Of a DNA stretch of 64,000 nt, positions 1 through 9,196 are shown in pieces. Below the pieces are notes generated by a model. That model ran no database searches, was not told the origin of the DNA, and saw nothing but the letters and a program-made list of their open reading frames with translations. Location of the stretch: contig NZ_PVTH01000003.1 of assembly GCF_003002875.1 (NCBI RefSeq), positions 248,001-312,000 on the forward strand. The letters run 5' to 3'. The stretch is from Arcticibacter pallidicorallinus (GTDB lineage: Bacteria > Bacteroidota > Bacteroidia > Sphingobacteriales > Sphingobacteriaceae). The position numbers were made by a program, and so were the translations under genes. Position 1 is the first letter of the stretch. Every line of letters begins with the position of its first letter.

Positions 1-1227
1 ACTTCCTTCATGCACATGTTTTACTGACGCCGGTGCTTTAAAGTTTCCACTTTCAATCTCCATTCCAACCTTCTTATAAGCTTCTCTGAAAGGCAATCCA
101 TTAAGCACCTCTTCATTCACTGCTTCCACGCTGAACAGATATGCATACTTAGGATCATCCAATATATCGGCTTTAATAGAAATATGCTTAAGCATGTATG
201 TGGTCATTTCCAGACATTCGTTTAGCGAAGTAAAGGCCGGAAAAAGGCTTTCTTTCAAAAGCTGCAGATCCCTGTGGTAGCCGGAGGGAAGATTTGTGGT
301 CATCAATGCGACCTCGTTAGGCAAGGCTTGTATCTTGTTGCAACGCGAACGGATCAATTCGAATACATCCGGATTCTTTTTATGCGGCATGATACTTGAG
401 CCCGTGGTCAGCTCATCAGGAAACTTAATAAATCCGAAGTTCTGATTGATGAACAAACATGCATCCATAGCCAGCTTGGCCAAAGTAGCAGCAACGGACG
501 ACATGGCCTGAGCCAGGATACGCTCGGTTTTACCTCTTCCCATCTGCGCATAGACCACATTGTAGTTCATAGAATCAAATCCGAGGAGCTCGGTTGTCAT
601 CGTGCGGTTCAACGGAAAAGATGAGCCATAACCGGCGGCAGACCCGAGCGGGTTCTTATTACACACCTTCCAGGCTGCGAGCATAAGCTCCATATCATCC
701 ACCAGGCTTTCGGCATAAGCTCCAAACCACAGTCCGAAAGATGAGGGCATAGCAATCTGAAGATGCGTGTAACCGGGAAGAAGTTTGTCTTTGTGTTCTT
801 CGCTGAGATCTATCAGCAAGTCAAACAGAGAGGTCGCATTTCCTACGAGGTTCTTTATCTCAGACCGGAAAAAGAGCTTCAGGTCAACAAGCACCTGATC
901 GTTTCTTGAGCGCCCGCTATGTATTTTCTTCCCTGCTTCGCCTATTCGTTTGGTCAGCAGAAGCTCCACTTGTGAATGCACATCCTCAACACCTTCTTCA
1001 ATCTTGAACTGGCCTTGACGAATTTCCTGATAAATAGACTTTAATTCCGCCTGGACCGCTTCGAGATCTTTCGGGTCCATAAGTCCGATACTTGCAAGCA
1101 TACGCGTATGCGCAAGTGAGCCTAACACATCGGCTTCGGCAAGGAACTGATCTAATTCACGATCTCTTCCCACAGTAAATTGTTCGACCGAACCTGATAC
1201 TTCTTTATCTTTTTGCCAAAGCTTCAT
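1..1227 (-). CDS. argH: Argininosuccinate lyase (3' end beyond window)
   Basis: Last step of arginine synthesis: splits argininosuccinate into arginine and fumarate in the cytosol. The translation starts MKLWQKDKEVSGSVEQFTVG and carries the lyase-superfamily signature GSSIMPHKKNP (lower strand of about 379-411), the HSGRSRNDQ motif near residue 100, and GYTHLQ. About 409 codons are visible; the C-terminus lies before base 1. The ATG overlaps the argE TGA as ATGA, so translation is probably coupled. It is the last visible gene of the arginine operon. Identification is firm. Confidence 0.95.
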   Translation of the reverse strand, partial: MKLWQKDKEVSGSVEQFTVGRDRELDQFLAEADVLGSLAHTRMLASIGLMDPKDLEAVQAELKSIYQEIRQGQFKIEEGVEDVHSQVELLLTKRIGEAGKKIHSGRSRNDQVLVDLKLFFRSEIKNLVGNATSLFDLLIDLSEEHKDKLLPGYTHLQIAMPSSFGLWFGAYAESLVDDMELMLAAWKVCNKNPLGSAAGYGSSFPLNRTMTTELLGFDSMNYNVVYAQMGRGKTERILAQAMSSVAATLAKLAMDACLFINQNFGFIKFPDELTTGSSIMPHKKNPDVFELIRSRCNKIQALPNEVALMTTNLPSGYHRDLQLLKESLFPAFTSLNECLEMTTYMLKHISIKADILDDPKYAYLFSVEAVNEEVLNGLPFREAYKKVGMEIESGNFKAPASVKHVHEGS

Positions 1228-2288
1228 TTGGTAGTTATTTTATTCAGTAATGTGATGTAAATCGTTATTGCTTCTTCTATCTCTTTAACGTAAATAAACT
1301 CGTCTGCCATGTGTGATCGTCCCGAAAACCCTGGTCCCATCTTCAAAGACGGGATATTAAGGAGCGCCTGGTCGCTCGTCGTGGGAGATCCGTATGTATT
1401 TCGGCCCATTTCAATACCTGCTAACACGATAGGGTGATCCTTGGCAATAGAGGAGGGCTTTAGACGCATTGAGCGGGGGCGGACTTCGCTTGACACGTGC
1501 TCTTTGATTATTTGCAGTACTTCTTCCATCTTGTAGGCATCAGTCAGGCGCACGTCTACAGTGTAATTGCAGGTAGAAGGTACGACGTTGTGCTGAGATC
1601 CTGCGTTAATTATAGTGACTGACATTTTAATCGGTCCGAACACCTCGGATTCGCGGGAGAATCTGTATGTACTGAACCACTCAATATCCTTTATAGCCTT
1701 ATATATTGCGTTATCACCCTCATCACGAGCCGCATGTCCCGCTACCCCCGTTGCGACGCAATCAAGCACCATAAGTCCTTTTTCAGCTATGGCAAGCTGC
1801 ATTTCAGTAGGTTCGCCTACGATAGCAAACTCAAGTGTTCCTAATTCAGGGAGGATGAGTTCAATACCATTTTGTCCGGAAATCTCTTCTTCCGCGGTAG
1901 CTGCAAGACAGAGGTTGTATGGAAGATCGGTCTTCAGGTAAAAGTATCGAAAAGCAGCAATTAGTGACACCAAGGCACCACCGGCATCGTTACTTCCCAG
2001 ACCATAAAGCTTACCGTCTTCCATATCTGCAGCAAATGGATCTCTCGTATAACCGGGATTTGGTTTTACGGTATCATGGTGCGAGTTAAGAAGGATGGTA
2101 GGCTTGGACGCATCAAAATATGCGTTATAAGCCCAGATATTATTAGCTTTTTCGTGAAAGACGATCTGATGCGTCTCAAAAAAAGATTTCAGTAAGGCTG
2201 CCGTCTTATCTTCCTCCCGACTTAGCGAAGGTGTCTTGATCAGTTCCTTCAGCAACTTTATACTATCGTCCGCAAGATGATCGATCAT
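1224..2288 (-). CDS. argE: N-acyl-ornithine/citrulline deacylase, M20 family (ArgE-like)
   Basis: M20 zinc metallopeptidase fold of 354 aa. It shows the HHDTV metal-binding motif near residue 70, GLGSNDAGGA near residue 98, and the AEEEISG catalytic Glu segment near residue 131. In the Bacteroidota pathway this enzyme removes the acyl group, usually from N-acyl-citrulline because the ArgF' step acts on acyl-ornithine. The ATG begins directly after the proC TAA and the TGA overlaps argH. That the acyl group is succinyl is an inference from ArgF', not from this protein. Confidence 0.88.
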   Translation of the reverse strand: MIDHLADDSIKLLKELIKTPSLSREEDKTAALLKSFFETHQIVFHEKANNIWAYNAYFDASKPTILLNSHHDTVKPNPGYTRDPFAADMEDGKLYGLGSNDAGGALVSLIAAFRYFYLKTDLPYNLCLAATAEEEISGQNGIELILPELGTLEFAIVGEPTEMQLAIAEKGLMVLDCVATGVAGHAARDEGDNAIYKAIKDIEWFSTYRFSRESEVFGPIKMSVTIINAGSQHNVVPSTCNYTVDVRLTDAYKMEEVLQIIKEHVSSEVRPRSMRLKPSSIAKDHPIVLAGIEMGRNTYGSPTTSDQALLNIPSLKMGPGFSGRSHMADEFIYVKEIEEAITIYITLLNKITTK

Positions 2289-3110
2289 TTACTTTTCTTC
2301 TGTGTATAATCCACCTGCCTTCAGCGCAGAAAGCTTTATTCCCTTAATCAGCGACGAGCTAAAACCATGATACTCCATTTCGTTTAGTCCGGCGATGGTA
2401 CAGCCTTTAGGTGATGTAACTTTATCGATTTCACTCTCTGGGTGACTTTCATGAATCAGGAGCAAATCTGCCGCACCTTTTGCTGTCTGAACAGCCATCT
2501 TTAATGCATCCTCCGCATGAAAACCTATCTCCACTCCACCTTGCGAGGCGGCACGGATAGCCCTTAAAAAGAATGCTATTCCGCATGCACAAAGTGCCGT
2601 TGCCGATGTCATCAGCTCTTCGTTAATGACGACTACAGAACCCACCGTCTCAAACATTCCCTTTACTAAATCCACATTTTCGGTTGTAGCGTTCTCCGAG
2701 GCGATACAGGTCATAGACTGACCAATTGAAATAGCTGTATTCGGCATGGCACGTATTACCTGTACGTCTTCGCCGAGCTTAGCTTTAATGTCATTGCAGG
2801 AAACGCCGGAGATCACTGAGATCACGGTATGTTTCTTCGCATCGATAACCGGCTTGATTTCGTTAAGTAGCCCGTTCAGTTGCTGGGGAAGTACAGCTAA
2901 TATGATAATTGAAGCACTTGAAACGGCTTCCATATTATTGGCTGATACCTGGTATCCGAGCGCTGCCTGTTCGGAAAGGCCAGAGACATTCCGTCGGGTC
3001 AATATGATAGACGAGGCGGTTTGGTAACTCGACTTTACTAATCCGTAGGCTAACGATAGCCCTATATTGCCGCTTCCGAGGATAGCGATATTACCGATTA
3101 AACTTTTCAT
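2289..3110 (-). CDS. proC: Pyrroline-5-carboxylate reductase-like protein in the arginine operon
   Basis: About 273 aa with an N-terminal Rossmann nucleotide site (AILGSGNIG) and the C-terminal ProC signature VTSPKGCTIAGLNEMEYHGF. Known ProC reduces P5C to proline. The usual GSGPAY segment reads ACGIAF, and the usual SPGGTT loop reads SPKGCT, so substrate handling may differ. I start at ATG 3110 (MKSLIGNIAILG); an upstream in-frame extension to 3146 adds non-homologous residues. It lies between argB and argE, linking proline and arginine synthesis or marking a diverged paralogue with a role in this operon. Confidence 0.82.
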   Translation of the reverse strand: MKSLIGNIAILGSGNIGLSLAYGLVKSSYQTASSIILTRRNVSGLSEQAALGYQVSANNMEAVSSASIIILAVLPQQLNGLLNEIKPVIDAKKHTVISVISGVSCNDIKAKLGEDVQVIRAMPNTAISIGQSMTCIASENATTENVDLVKGMFETVGSVVVINEELMTSATALCACGIAFFLRAIRAASQGGVEIGFHAEDALKMAVQTAKGAADLLLIHESHPESEIDKVTSPKGCTIAGLNEMEYHGFSSSLIKGIKLSALKAGGLYTEEK

Positions 3111-3187
3111 CAATATGGATATAATGGCGAAAGATACACGACACATGAAGCATGTGTATGGACTGCAATCACCTGTTTTAACTCCTG

Positions 3188-3985
3188 CTACGCAAATAGG
3201 CGCGTACCAAATTGCTCTTTGCCTAACATCTCAAGTTCTTCGGACTTACCGATGTAAACTTCGCTCACTCCGCTATTTATAGCTTGAAAAGCGTTCTGAA
3301 GCTTCGGCAACATCCCACCAGCGATAATATTTTCCGCCTTAAGGCGATCAAAGTCAGACGAGCTTATCTCTCTTAAAACGGAGTTATCATCGGCAACATC
3401 TAAAAGTACTCCCTTTTTTTCAAAGCAGTAGACGAGACTCACCTGATAAAGAGATGACAATGCAATAGCAAGTGTTGACGCGATCGTGTCTGCGTTTGTA
3501 TTAAGTAGCTGTCCTTCTCCATCGTGAGTGATGGCGGAAAAAACAGGAACGACACCCGTTTGCAAAATCTCGTCAAGCTTATTACGGTCTACGGAAGATG
3601 GAGACAAATCACCAACAAAACCATAATCTATATCTTTTACAGGTCTCTTAGTCGCCCTGATGAGATTTCCATCAGCGCCGGTAAGGCCTATAGCGTTACA
3701 TTGGTATCTTTGAAGCTGGGCGACTATGTTCTTATTAATAAGACCAGCATACACCATCGTCACGACTCTCAATGTATCGATATCAGTAATTCTTCTGCCA
3801 TCGACCATTTTTGGCTCTATTCCCATCGTATGAGAAAGGTCAGTTGCAATTTTGCCACCACCGTGTATAAGGATTTTATCCCCGGGCAGAGTCGAAAAAT
3901 CTTTCAAAAAATAGTGAAGGTTTTCAGAATTGTCGATGACGTTCCCTCCAATTTTAATGACAAATAGCGGTTTCTTATTATCCAT
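3188..3985 (-). CDS. argB: N-acetylglutamate kinase family (acyl-glutamate kinase)
   Basis: Amino-acid-kinase fold of about 265 aa. It has FVIKIGGNV near the N-terminus (ATP phosphate binding), IHGGGK near residue 40 and GLTGADGN near residue 100. It phosphorylates N-acyl-glutamate, the second step of arginine synthesis, and is commonly the feedback point in linear pathways. A GTG sits immediately before the chosen ATG; ATG 3985 is preferred because the purine-rich AGAAAGG lies just upstream. argF' ends 8 bp upstream. Confidence 0.93.
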   Translation of the reverse strand: MDNKKPLFVIKIGGNVIDNSENLHYFLKDFSTLPGDKILIHGGGKIATDLSHTMGIEPKMVDGRRITDIDTLRVVTMVYAGLINKNIVAQLQRYQCNAIGLTGADGNLIRATKRPVKDIDYGFVGDLSPSSVDRNKLDEILQTGVVPVFSAITHDGEGQLLNTNADTIASTLAIALSSLYQVSLVYCFEKKGVLLDVADDNSVLREISSSDFDRLKAENIIAGGMLPKLQNAFQAINSGVSEVYIGKSEELEMLGKEQFGTRLFA

Positions 3986-3993
3986 CACCTTTC

Positions 3994-4953
3994 TTATGTA
4001 GATGAAAGCAAATTTTTAAGGACTGTTTGAGCTGCCCAGAGACGGTTCCCTGCTTCCTGAATAACCAGAGACTCCTTGCTATCGAGTATTTCTGAAGAAA
4101 GTTCAAGATCTCTACGGACCGGGAGGCAGTGCATAACTTTAGCTTCATTTGTAACTTTCAACCTTTCTAGATCAAGCATCCATCCATCTCCTGAGGTGAG
4201 AATCTTGCCGTAGTCCTGATAGCTCGACCAGTTCTTAACATATACAAAATCTGCATTCTTCAATGCCTCATCCTGATCATAGGTTATCCGCGCGCCAGAG
4301 GTAAACTCCTCTGCGAGTTCATAGCCTTCTGGATGCGTTATAACGAAGTCAAGCAAACCCTCAGCCTGTGCACGGCACATCCATTCTGCAAAGGAGTTCG
4401 GAACAGCTTGAGGCAGGGGCTTAATGTGAGGAGCCCAGGATAATACCACTTTGGGACGCGTTACTTTTTTATGTTCCTGAATGGTTATCAAATCGGCGAA
4501 GCTCTGTAGTGGATGTCGCGTTGCACTCTCCAGACTTACTACTGGGATGCCACTGTATTTAATGAACTTATTAAAAATGTCTTCGCTGTAATCCTCCTCC
4601 CTGTCTTTCAAGCCGGGAAAAGAACGGATCCCTAATACATCGCAATATTCACCAATTACTGCGGCTGCTTCTCGGATATGCTCTACTGTCGTCCCATTCA
4701 TGACTACACCGTCGCGTGTTTCGAGAGCCCAGCCTTCTTTGTCCATGTTCATTACCATTACGTTCATACCCAGATTAAGCGCCGCTTTTTGGGTGCTTAA
4801 GCGAGTACGGAGGCTGGGATTCAAAAAAATAAGTCCTAAGGTCTTATTTTTTCCAAGACTTTGGTCAGCATAGGGGTTTGCTTTAATTGCAAGAGCTTCG
4901 TTTACCAGCTCAGCTACATCAGAAACATCGTTAACAGAAGTAAATAAATTCAT
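3994..4953 (-). CDS. argF': N-succinyl/acetyl-ornithine carbamoyltransferase (ArgF')
   Basis: A 319-aa transcarbamylase: carbamoyl phosphate plus N-acyl-ornithine gives N-acyl-citrulline. The carbamoyl-phosphate motif reads SLRTR (residues 47-51) instead of STRTR, as in the B. fragilis/Xanthomonas acyl-ornithine branch. HPLQSFADL and HCLPVRR are present. Position 90, where Pro in B. fragilis directs succinyl-ornithine use and Glu in Xanthomonas (Glu92) directs acetyl-ornithine use, is Val here. From recalled literature, replacing Glu92 by Val gives a succinyl-ornithine enzyme, so succinyl specificity is predicted. It pairs with argB, argD and argE. Confidence 0.93.
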   Translation of the reverse strand: MNLFTSVNDVSDVAELVNEALAIKANPYADQSLGKNKTLGLIFLNPSLRTRLSTQKAALNLGMNVMVMNMDKEGWALETRDGVVMNGTTVEHIREAAAVIGEYCDVLGIRSFPGLKDREEDYSEDIFNKFIKYSGIPVVSLESATRHPLQSFADLITIQEHKKVTRPKVVLSWAPHIKPLPQAVPNSFAEWMCRAQAEGLLDFVITHPEGYELAEEFTSGARITYDQDEALKNADFVYVKNWSSYQDYGKILTSGDGWMLDLERLKVTNEAKVMHCLPVRRDLELSSEILDSKESLVIQEAGNRLWAAQTVLKNLLSST

Positions 4954-4969
4954 CTTTATGGTGTTCTCT

Positions 4970-6103
4970 CTAGGGATTTAAAATACTGTTGAATGCCTGC
5001 AAAAACCTATCGGCATGTGCTTTATTCATATTCAGCGCAGGAAGCAATCGAATGACGTTCGGCTTCGCTTCCCCCGTAAAAATATGATGTTTAAATAATA
5101 AATCCTTCTTAACATGAGAAAGTTCCTCAGGAAGATCTATGCCAATCATCAATCCCTTCCCTCTAACTTCGCGCACCTGTTCAAACTTTCCAAGCTCTTT
5201 CATGAGATATTCTCCAACCGTTAGAGCGTTAGCAAGCAAGTTTTCTTGTTCGATGACTTCCAAAACAGCGAGCGCTGCAGCACAGGCCAGATGGTTTCCA
5301 CCAAAAGTGGTTCCGAGCATTCCATGCCAGGACTGAAATTTAGGGGCTATAGAAATTCCGGCTACAGGGAACCCATTTCCCATACCTTTCGCCATGGTGT
5401 ATATATCTGCATCCACCCCGGCGTACTCATGCGAGTAAAATTTACCTGAGCGAGCGTAACCGCATTGAACAGAATCAGCTATGTAAACGGAGTTATAAGT
5501 GTCGCATAGAGACCGAATCAGACGTAAAAAATCATCGTTTGCCGGCTTAATTCCCCCCACTCCCTGAATACCTTCGATAATAACTGCACATATTTCATTT
5601 CCGTACGCCTGGAAGGCTTCATTGAGCGCATCAAGATCGTTAAGAGGGAGGAATACGATATTATCCGTTTCATTAACAGGGGCGACAATCTTAGGATTGT
5701 CTGTTGCAGCCACAGCCAGAGATGTACGTCCGTGAAAAGCACCTTTAAAAGCGATGATCTTTTTTCTTCCATTGTAGAAAGAAGCAAGCTTTAAGGCATT
5801 TTCGTTGGCCTCAGCTCCTGAGTTACATAGAAACAACTTATAATCCGCCTTTCCAGAAACCTGACCTAGCTTTTCCGCTAGCTCTTCCTGTCCCCTTATA
5901 CGAATCGAGTTTGAGTAAAAACCTATTTCATTCAATTGCTCAGTCAACCGTTTAACATAGTGTGGATGGCTGTGACCAATCGATATAACGGCATGGCCTC
6001 CGTAGAGGTCCAAATATTCCTGACCATTGCTATCCCATACCAGGCTTCCTTCGCCTTTTACAATTTCAATAGGATTTAATGGATATACATCAAATAACTT
6101 CAT
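4970..6103 (-). CDS. argD: N-acyl-ornithine aminotransferase
   Basis: Class III PLP-dependent aminotransferase of 377 aa that converts N-acyl-glutamate semialdehyde to N-acyl-ornithine. It shows the N-terminal DLYGGHAVISIGHSHP segment, GAEANENALKLA, GRTSLAVAATD, and the PLP lysine in YTMAKGMGNGFP. Length is typical. It sits between argC and argF' in the same direction with short spacers, as expected from pathway order. Confidence 0.94.
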   Translation of the reverse strand: MKLFDVYPLNPIEIVKGEGSLVWDSNGQEYLDLYGGHAVISIGHSHPHYVKRLTEQLNEIGFYSNSIRIRGQEELAEKLGQVSGKADYKLFLCNSGAEANENALKLASFYNGRKKIIAFKGAFHGRTSLAVAATDNPKIVAPVNETDNIVFLPLNDLDALNEAFQAYGNEICAVIIEGIQGVGGIKPANDDFLRLIRSLCDTYNSVYIADSVQCGYARSGKFYSHEYAGVDADIYTMAKGMGNGFPVAGISIAPKFQSWHGMLGTTFGGNHLACAAALAVLEVIEQENLLANALTVGEYLMKELGKFEQVREVRGKGLMIGIDLPEELSHVKKDLLFKHHIFTGEAKPNVIRLLPALNMNKAHADRFLQAFNSILNP

Positions 6104-6155
6104 TCGCGTTTTGTATAATAATTATTCCTCCGGAAGCTCTCGCCATCCGGATTCG

Positions 6156-7142
6156 CTAAAAAGCTGCCGCTTTTAGCTTCAAACCAGCCTGTTCGTCAAA
6201 GCCAAAAAGCAAATTCATATTCTGCACTGCTTGTCCGGAAGCACCCTTAAGAAGATTATCAATTATGCTGATGATAAGCAATTTATTGTCGTGCTTCTCC
6301 AAATACAGGAAGCATTTATTGGTATTGACAACCTGTTTCAGATCTATGTTCTTTTTTAGGATATGCGTAAAAGGATGATCCTTGTAGTATTCCGAGAAAA
6401 CCTTCGAGGCCTCCTCTAAACTGAGATCAGACTCGGTATATAAGGAGGCGATAATACCTCTCGTAAAATCTCCTCTGTAGGGAATAAAACTCATGTTATC
6501 CCTGGTTATTGGAGAGCCTGCCTGGTTTAATGACTGAGTGATCTCGTTCAGGTGCTGATGACCAAAGGGCTTGTATACCGATGAGTTGTTATTTCTCCAG
6601 CTAAAATGAGAAGTAGTAGACAGGCTTTGTCCGGCTCCCGTCGATCCTGTAGTTGCAGAGATGTGAATCTCGTTCTGCAGGTTACCCGATTCAGCCAGGG
6701 GCAATAATGCCAATTGTATACAAGTAGCAAAACACCCTGGATTAGCAACATTCTTCGCCGTTCTTATTTTTTCCTTTTGAAGCTCTGGTAAGCCGTACAC
6801 AAAACCGCCTTCTCTAAAGTCAGCGTTCTCGGCAAGTCTGAAATCCTGACTCAGATCTATTACCTTGATTCTTTCGTCTATGTGGTTTCTATCCAAGAAC
6901 TTTTTTGCGTCTCCATGTCCTACACATAGAAACAGCACATCAACATCTTGCGATAAAGTATCTGTGAAAGCAATGGACGTCTCGCCTGTTAGATCCGTAT
7001 GGACATCTGAAACCAGGTTTCCTGCATTACTATTGCTGTGAACAAAATTGATGTCAACATTGGGGTGATTAACCAGCAGGCGAATCAATTCACCTCCCGT
7101 ATAGCCAGCCCCTCCAATAATTCCGGCTTTAATCTTCTGCAT
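6156..7142 (-). CDS. argC: N-acyl-gamma-glutamyl-phosphate reductase
   Basis: NADPH-dependent reductase of 328 aa for the third arginine step. The N-terminal dinucleotide motif is GIIGGAGYTGGEL, and the catalytic cysteine lies in NPGCFAT (Cys137). The C-terminal substrate domain contains FIPYRGDFTRGI. The next gene on this strand, argD, uses its product. Confidence 0.95.
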   Translation of the reverse strand: MQKIKAGIIGGAGYTGGELIRLLVNHPNVDINFVHSNSNAGNLVSDVHTDLTGETSIAFTDTLSQDVDVLFLCVGHGDAKKFLDRNHIDERIKVIDLSQDFRLAENADFREGGFVYGLPELQKEKIRTAKNVANPGCFATCIQLALLPLAESGNLQNEIHISATTGSTGAGQSLSTTSHFSWRNNNSSVYKPFGHQHLNEITQSLNQAGSPITRDNMSFIPYRGDFTRGIIASLYTESDLSLEEASKVFSEYYKDHPFTHILKKNIDLKQVVNTNKCFLYLEKHDNKLLIISIIDNLLKGASGQAVQNMNLLFGFDEQAGLKLKAAAF

Positions 7143-7172
7143 AACTCTAAACTAAGTAAACGTTTCCTAAAT

Positions 7173-7199
7173 AACGAGCCGACCTGCAGACAGCTCGTT
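7173..7199 (-). other. Intercistronic hairpin between argG and argC
   Basis: A 7-bp perfect inverted repeat (AACGAGC / GCTCGTT, 7173-7179 and 7193-7199) with a 13-nt loop lies in the 79-bp gap between argG and argC. On the minus strand it is followed by TATTTAGG, too poor in T for a strong terminator. It may stabilise or process the message. Role not shown. Confidence 0.4.
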
Positions 7200-7221
7200 C
7201 ACGTGTTTGATGAATGAAGGA

Positions 7222-8418
7222 CTAAGATATTCCTTCATTAACTTTATGCCAGATAGAAACCTGGTTTCCGAATATCTTAGAAAAGCCTTTTACGTCCTCG
7301 CCAGTATAACCCTCGTTCATCTCTCCATAGCTGCCGAATTTGCTACTCATCAGATCATTTTCAGACTCTATACCTATTACCAGAAAACGGTAAGGCAGTA
7401 GCTGAATATACACTTTTCCATTAACCGTTTTTTGAGCGTTGGTCATGAAGGCTTCGATATCACGCATAATCGGGTCGTGAAATTGTCCCTCATGCATCCA
7501 GTTGCCGTAAAACATAGCCAGCTGATCTTTCCAGCTTAGCTGCCACTTGGTTAACGTATGTTTTTCTAAGGCATGGTGTGCCTTAATGATTACCATTGGT
7601 GCCGCAGCTTCAAAGCCGACACGTCCCTTAATACCTATAATGGTATCACCCACATGTATATCCCTTCCAATGCCAAAAGGTGCAACGATCTCCTGAATAG
7701 CCTGTATCGCCTCTACCGGATGCTCAAACTTCTGTCCATTAACAGCAACAAGTTCTCCCTGTACAAATTCAAGTTCCAGATCCTCTGCGGTGCTTTTTGT
7801 AACCTGTGTGGGCCAAGCCTCTTCCGGGAGCATGCCTTTCGATGTGAGCGTTTCCTTACCACCGACGGAAGTTCCCCAGATACCCTTATTTATGGAATAC
7901 TGTGCTTTTTCGGCATTAATCTCAACGCCATGCTGGCGGAGATATTCAATCTCGGCTTCGCGACTAAGTTTTTGGTCTCGTATAGGTGTTATAATTCCAA
8001 CCTTCGGAACTAAGATATTGAAGATCATATCAAAACGCACCTGGTCGTTTCCGGCTCCGGTACTACCATGAGCAACAAAGTCTGCTCCTATTTCTTTCGC
8101 ATAATTGGCGATAGCAGTTGCCTGGGTAACTCTTTCAGCACTTACAGATAAGGGGTAGGTATTATTTTTAAGGACATTACCGAAGATCAGATAACGTAAA
8201 GAACTGTCGTAATAGCCCTTAACTGCGTCAACAGCGTGATGTGAAGCAACTCCTAACTCATATGCTCTTTTTTCAATTTGGCGAAGTTCTTCCTCACTGA
8301 ATCCCCCGGTATTTACAATTACGGAATGAACCTCAAGATCAAGATCTTTTGACAAGTAAATCGCACAATAAGAAGTATCTAATCCACCACTAAAGGCTAA
8401 AACAACTTTCTTTTTCAT
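7222..8418 (-). CDS. argG: Argininosuccinate synthase
   Basis: 398 aa. The N-type ATP pyrophosphatase motif AFSGGLDTSYC (residues 8-18) marks this family, which joins citrulline and aspartate using ATP. The segments FVAHGSTGAGNDQVRFD and IWGTSVGGKE are typical. Second gene of the operon, after the GNAT protein. In an acyl-citrulline pathway it acts only after deacylation by ArgE, yet it is placed early in the operon, as in other Bacteroidota. Confidence 0.95.
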   Translation of the reverse strand: MKKKVVLAFSGGLDTSYCAIYLSKDLDLEVHSVIVNTGGFSEEELRQIEKRAYELGVASHHAVDAVKGYYDSSLRYLIFGNVLKNNTYPLSVSAERVTQATAIANYAKEIGADFVAHGSTGAGNDQVRFDMIFNILVPKVGIITPIRDQKLSREAEIEYLRQHGVEINAEKAQYSINKGIWGTSVGGKETLTSKGMLPEEAWPTQVTKSTAEDLELEFVQGELVAVNGQKFEHPVEAIQAIQEIVAPFGIGRDIHVGDTIIGIKGRVGFEAAAPMVIIKAHHALEKHTLTKWQLSWKDQLAMFYGNWMHEGQFHDPIMRDIEAFMTNAQKTVNGKVYIQLLPYRFLVIGIESENDLMSSKFGSYGEMNEGYTGEDVKGFSKIFGNQVSIWHKVNEGIS

Positions 8419-8515
8419 TTAATATTTATTTGGTAGGAGGACAACGAAAAGATTTCGGATCTTCCAAATTGTTATATAAAAACGGGTCGCGCTGCCCGCA
8501 TTGACTGTCGTGAAA

Positions 8516-9196
8516 CTAGGGATGAACAGCAGCAAATAGCACTTTGGCAGAACCTTTGAGCTTCGCCTCAATCCGTTCAAACAGCGAGGCTTTACGAGTA
8601 ACCTTATTAAGCTTCTCGTTTTGTATACGCTGTTGCTCTTCCAGCTCTTTCATCTTCTCCACCGGATCATAAAGCATCGCAGTGCAAAGACAATTTTTGC
8701 GCTCCTTCATTGTAAGGATGTCGTAATTCACACAACTTTGACAACCCTGCCAAAACTTATCATCTTGTGTAAGCTCTGAATAGGTGACCGGTTCGTATCC
8801 AAGTTCCGAGTTTATCTTCATTACAGCTAACCCAGTAGTTAGGCCGAAGATTTTCGCTTCCGGATATTTCTCTCTTGAAAGTTTAAATATCCGATTTTTG
8901 ATTGCTTTTGCCAATCCGCACTTTCTAAATTGTGGATTTACGATAAGACCCGAATTCGCAACAAAGCTTTCATGCTGCCAGGTTTCTATATAGCAAAATC
9001 CTGCCCATGTGCCGTCTTGATGAAGAGCAATCACAGCCTTCCCTTCCCTCATCTTGGTCGCCACATATTCCGGACTTCTCCGTGCAATTCCAGTTCCCCG
9101 AGCTTTGGCAGATTCTGCCATCTCATCACATATTTGCTCCGCATAAACAGTATGAATATCCGAAGCTACAATTACAGAAAAATCTTTTTCGTTCAT
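8516..9196 (-). CDS. GNAT acyltransferase, probable N-acyl-glutamate synthase (argA-like)
   Basis: About 226 aa. A GNAT core is visible: GLIVNPQFRKCGLAKAIKN matches the acyl-CoA pyrophosphate-binding R/Q-x-x-G-x-A segment near residues 85-105. A Cys-containing stretch (WQGCQSCVNYD, NCLCTAM) and a charged helical tail follow. First gene of the arginine operon, where an acyl-glutamate synthase is needed and no argJ or classical argA is present, so that role is inferred. I use ATG 9196; an in-frame TTG at 9217 would add 7 residues. The donor (acetyl- or succinyl-CoA) cannot be read from sequence. Confidence 0.78.
   Translation of the reverse strand: MNEKDFSVIVASDIHTVYAEQICDEMAESAKARGTGIARRSPEYVATKMREGKAVIALHQDGTWAGFCYIETWQHESFVANSGLIVNPQFRKCGLAKAIKNRIFKLSREKYPEAKIFGLTTGLAVMKINSELGYEPVTYSELTQDDKFWQGCQSCVNYDILTMKERKNCLCTAMLYDPVEKMKELEEQQRIQNEKLNKVTRKASLFERIEAKLKGSAKVLFAAVHP

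Noticed and set aside
1615-1941. Plus-strand ORF of 108 aa opposite argE, and similar shadows throughout
   Set aside because: They lie opposite well-supported genes, lack recognisable motifs, and have no promoter or spacing of their own.
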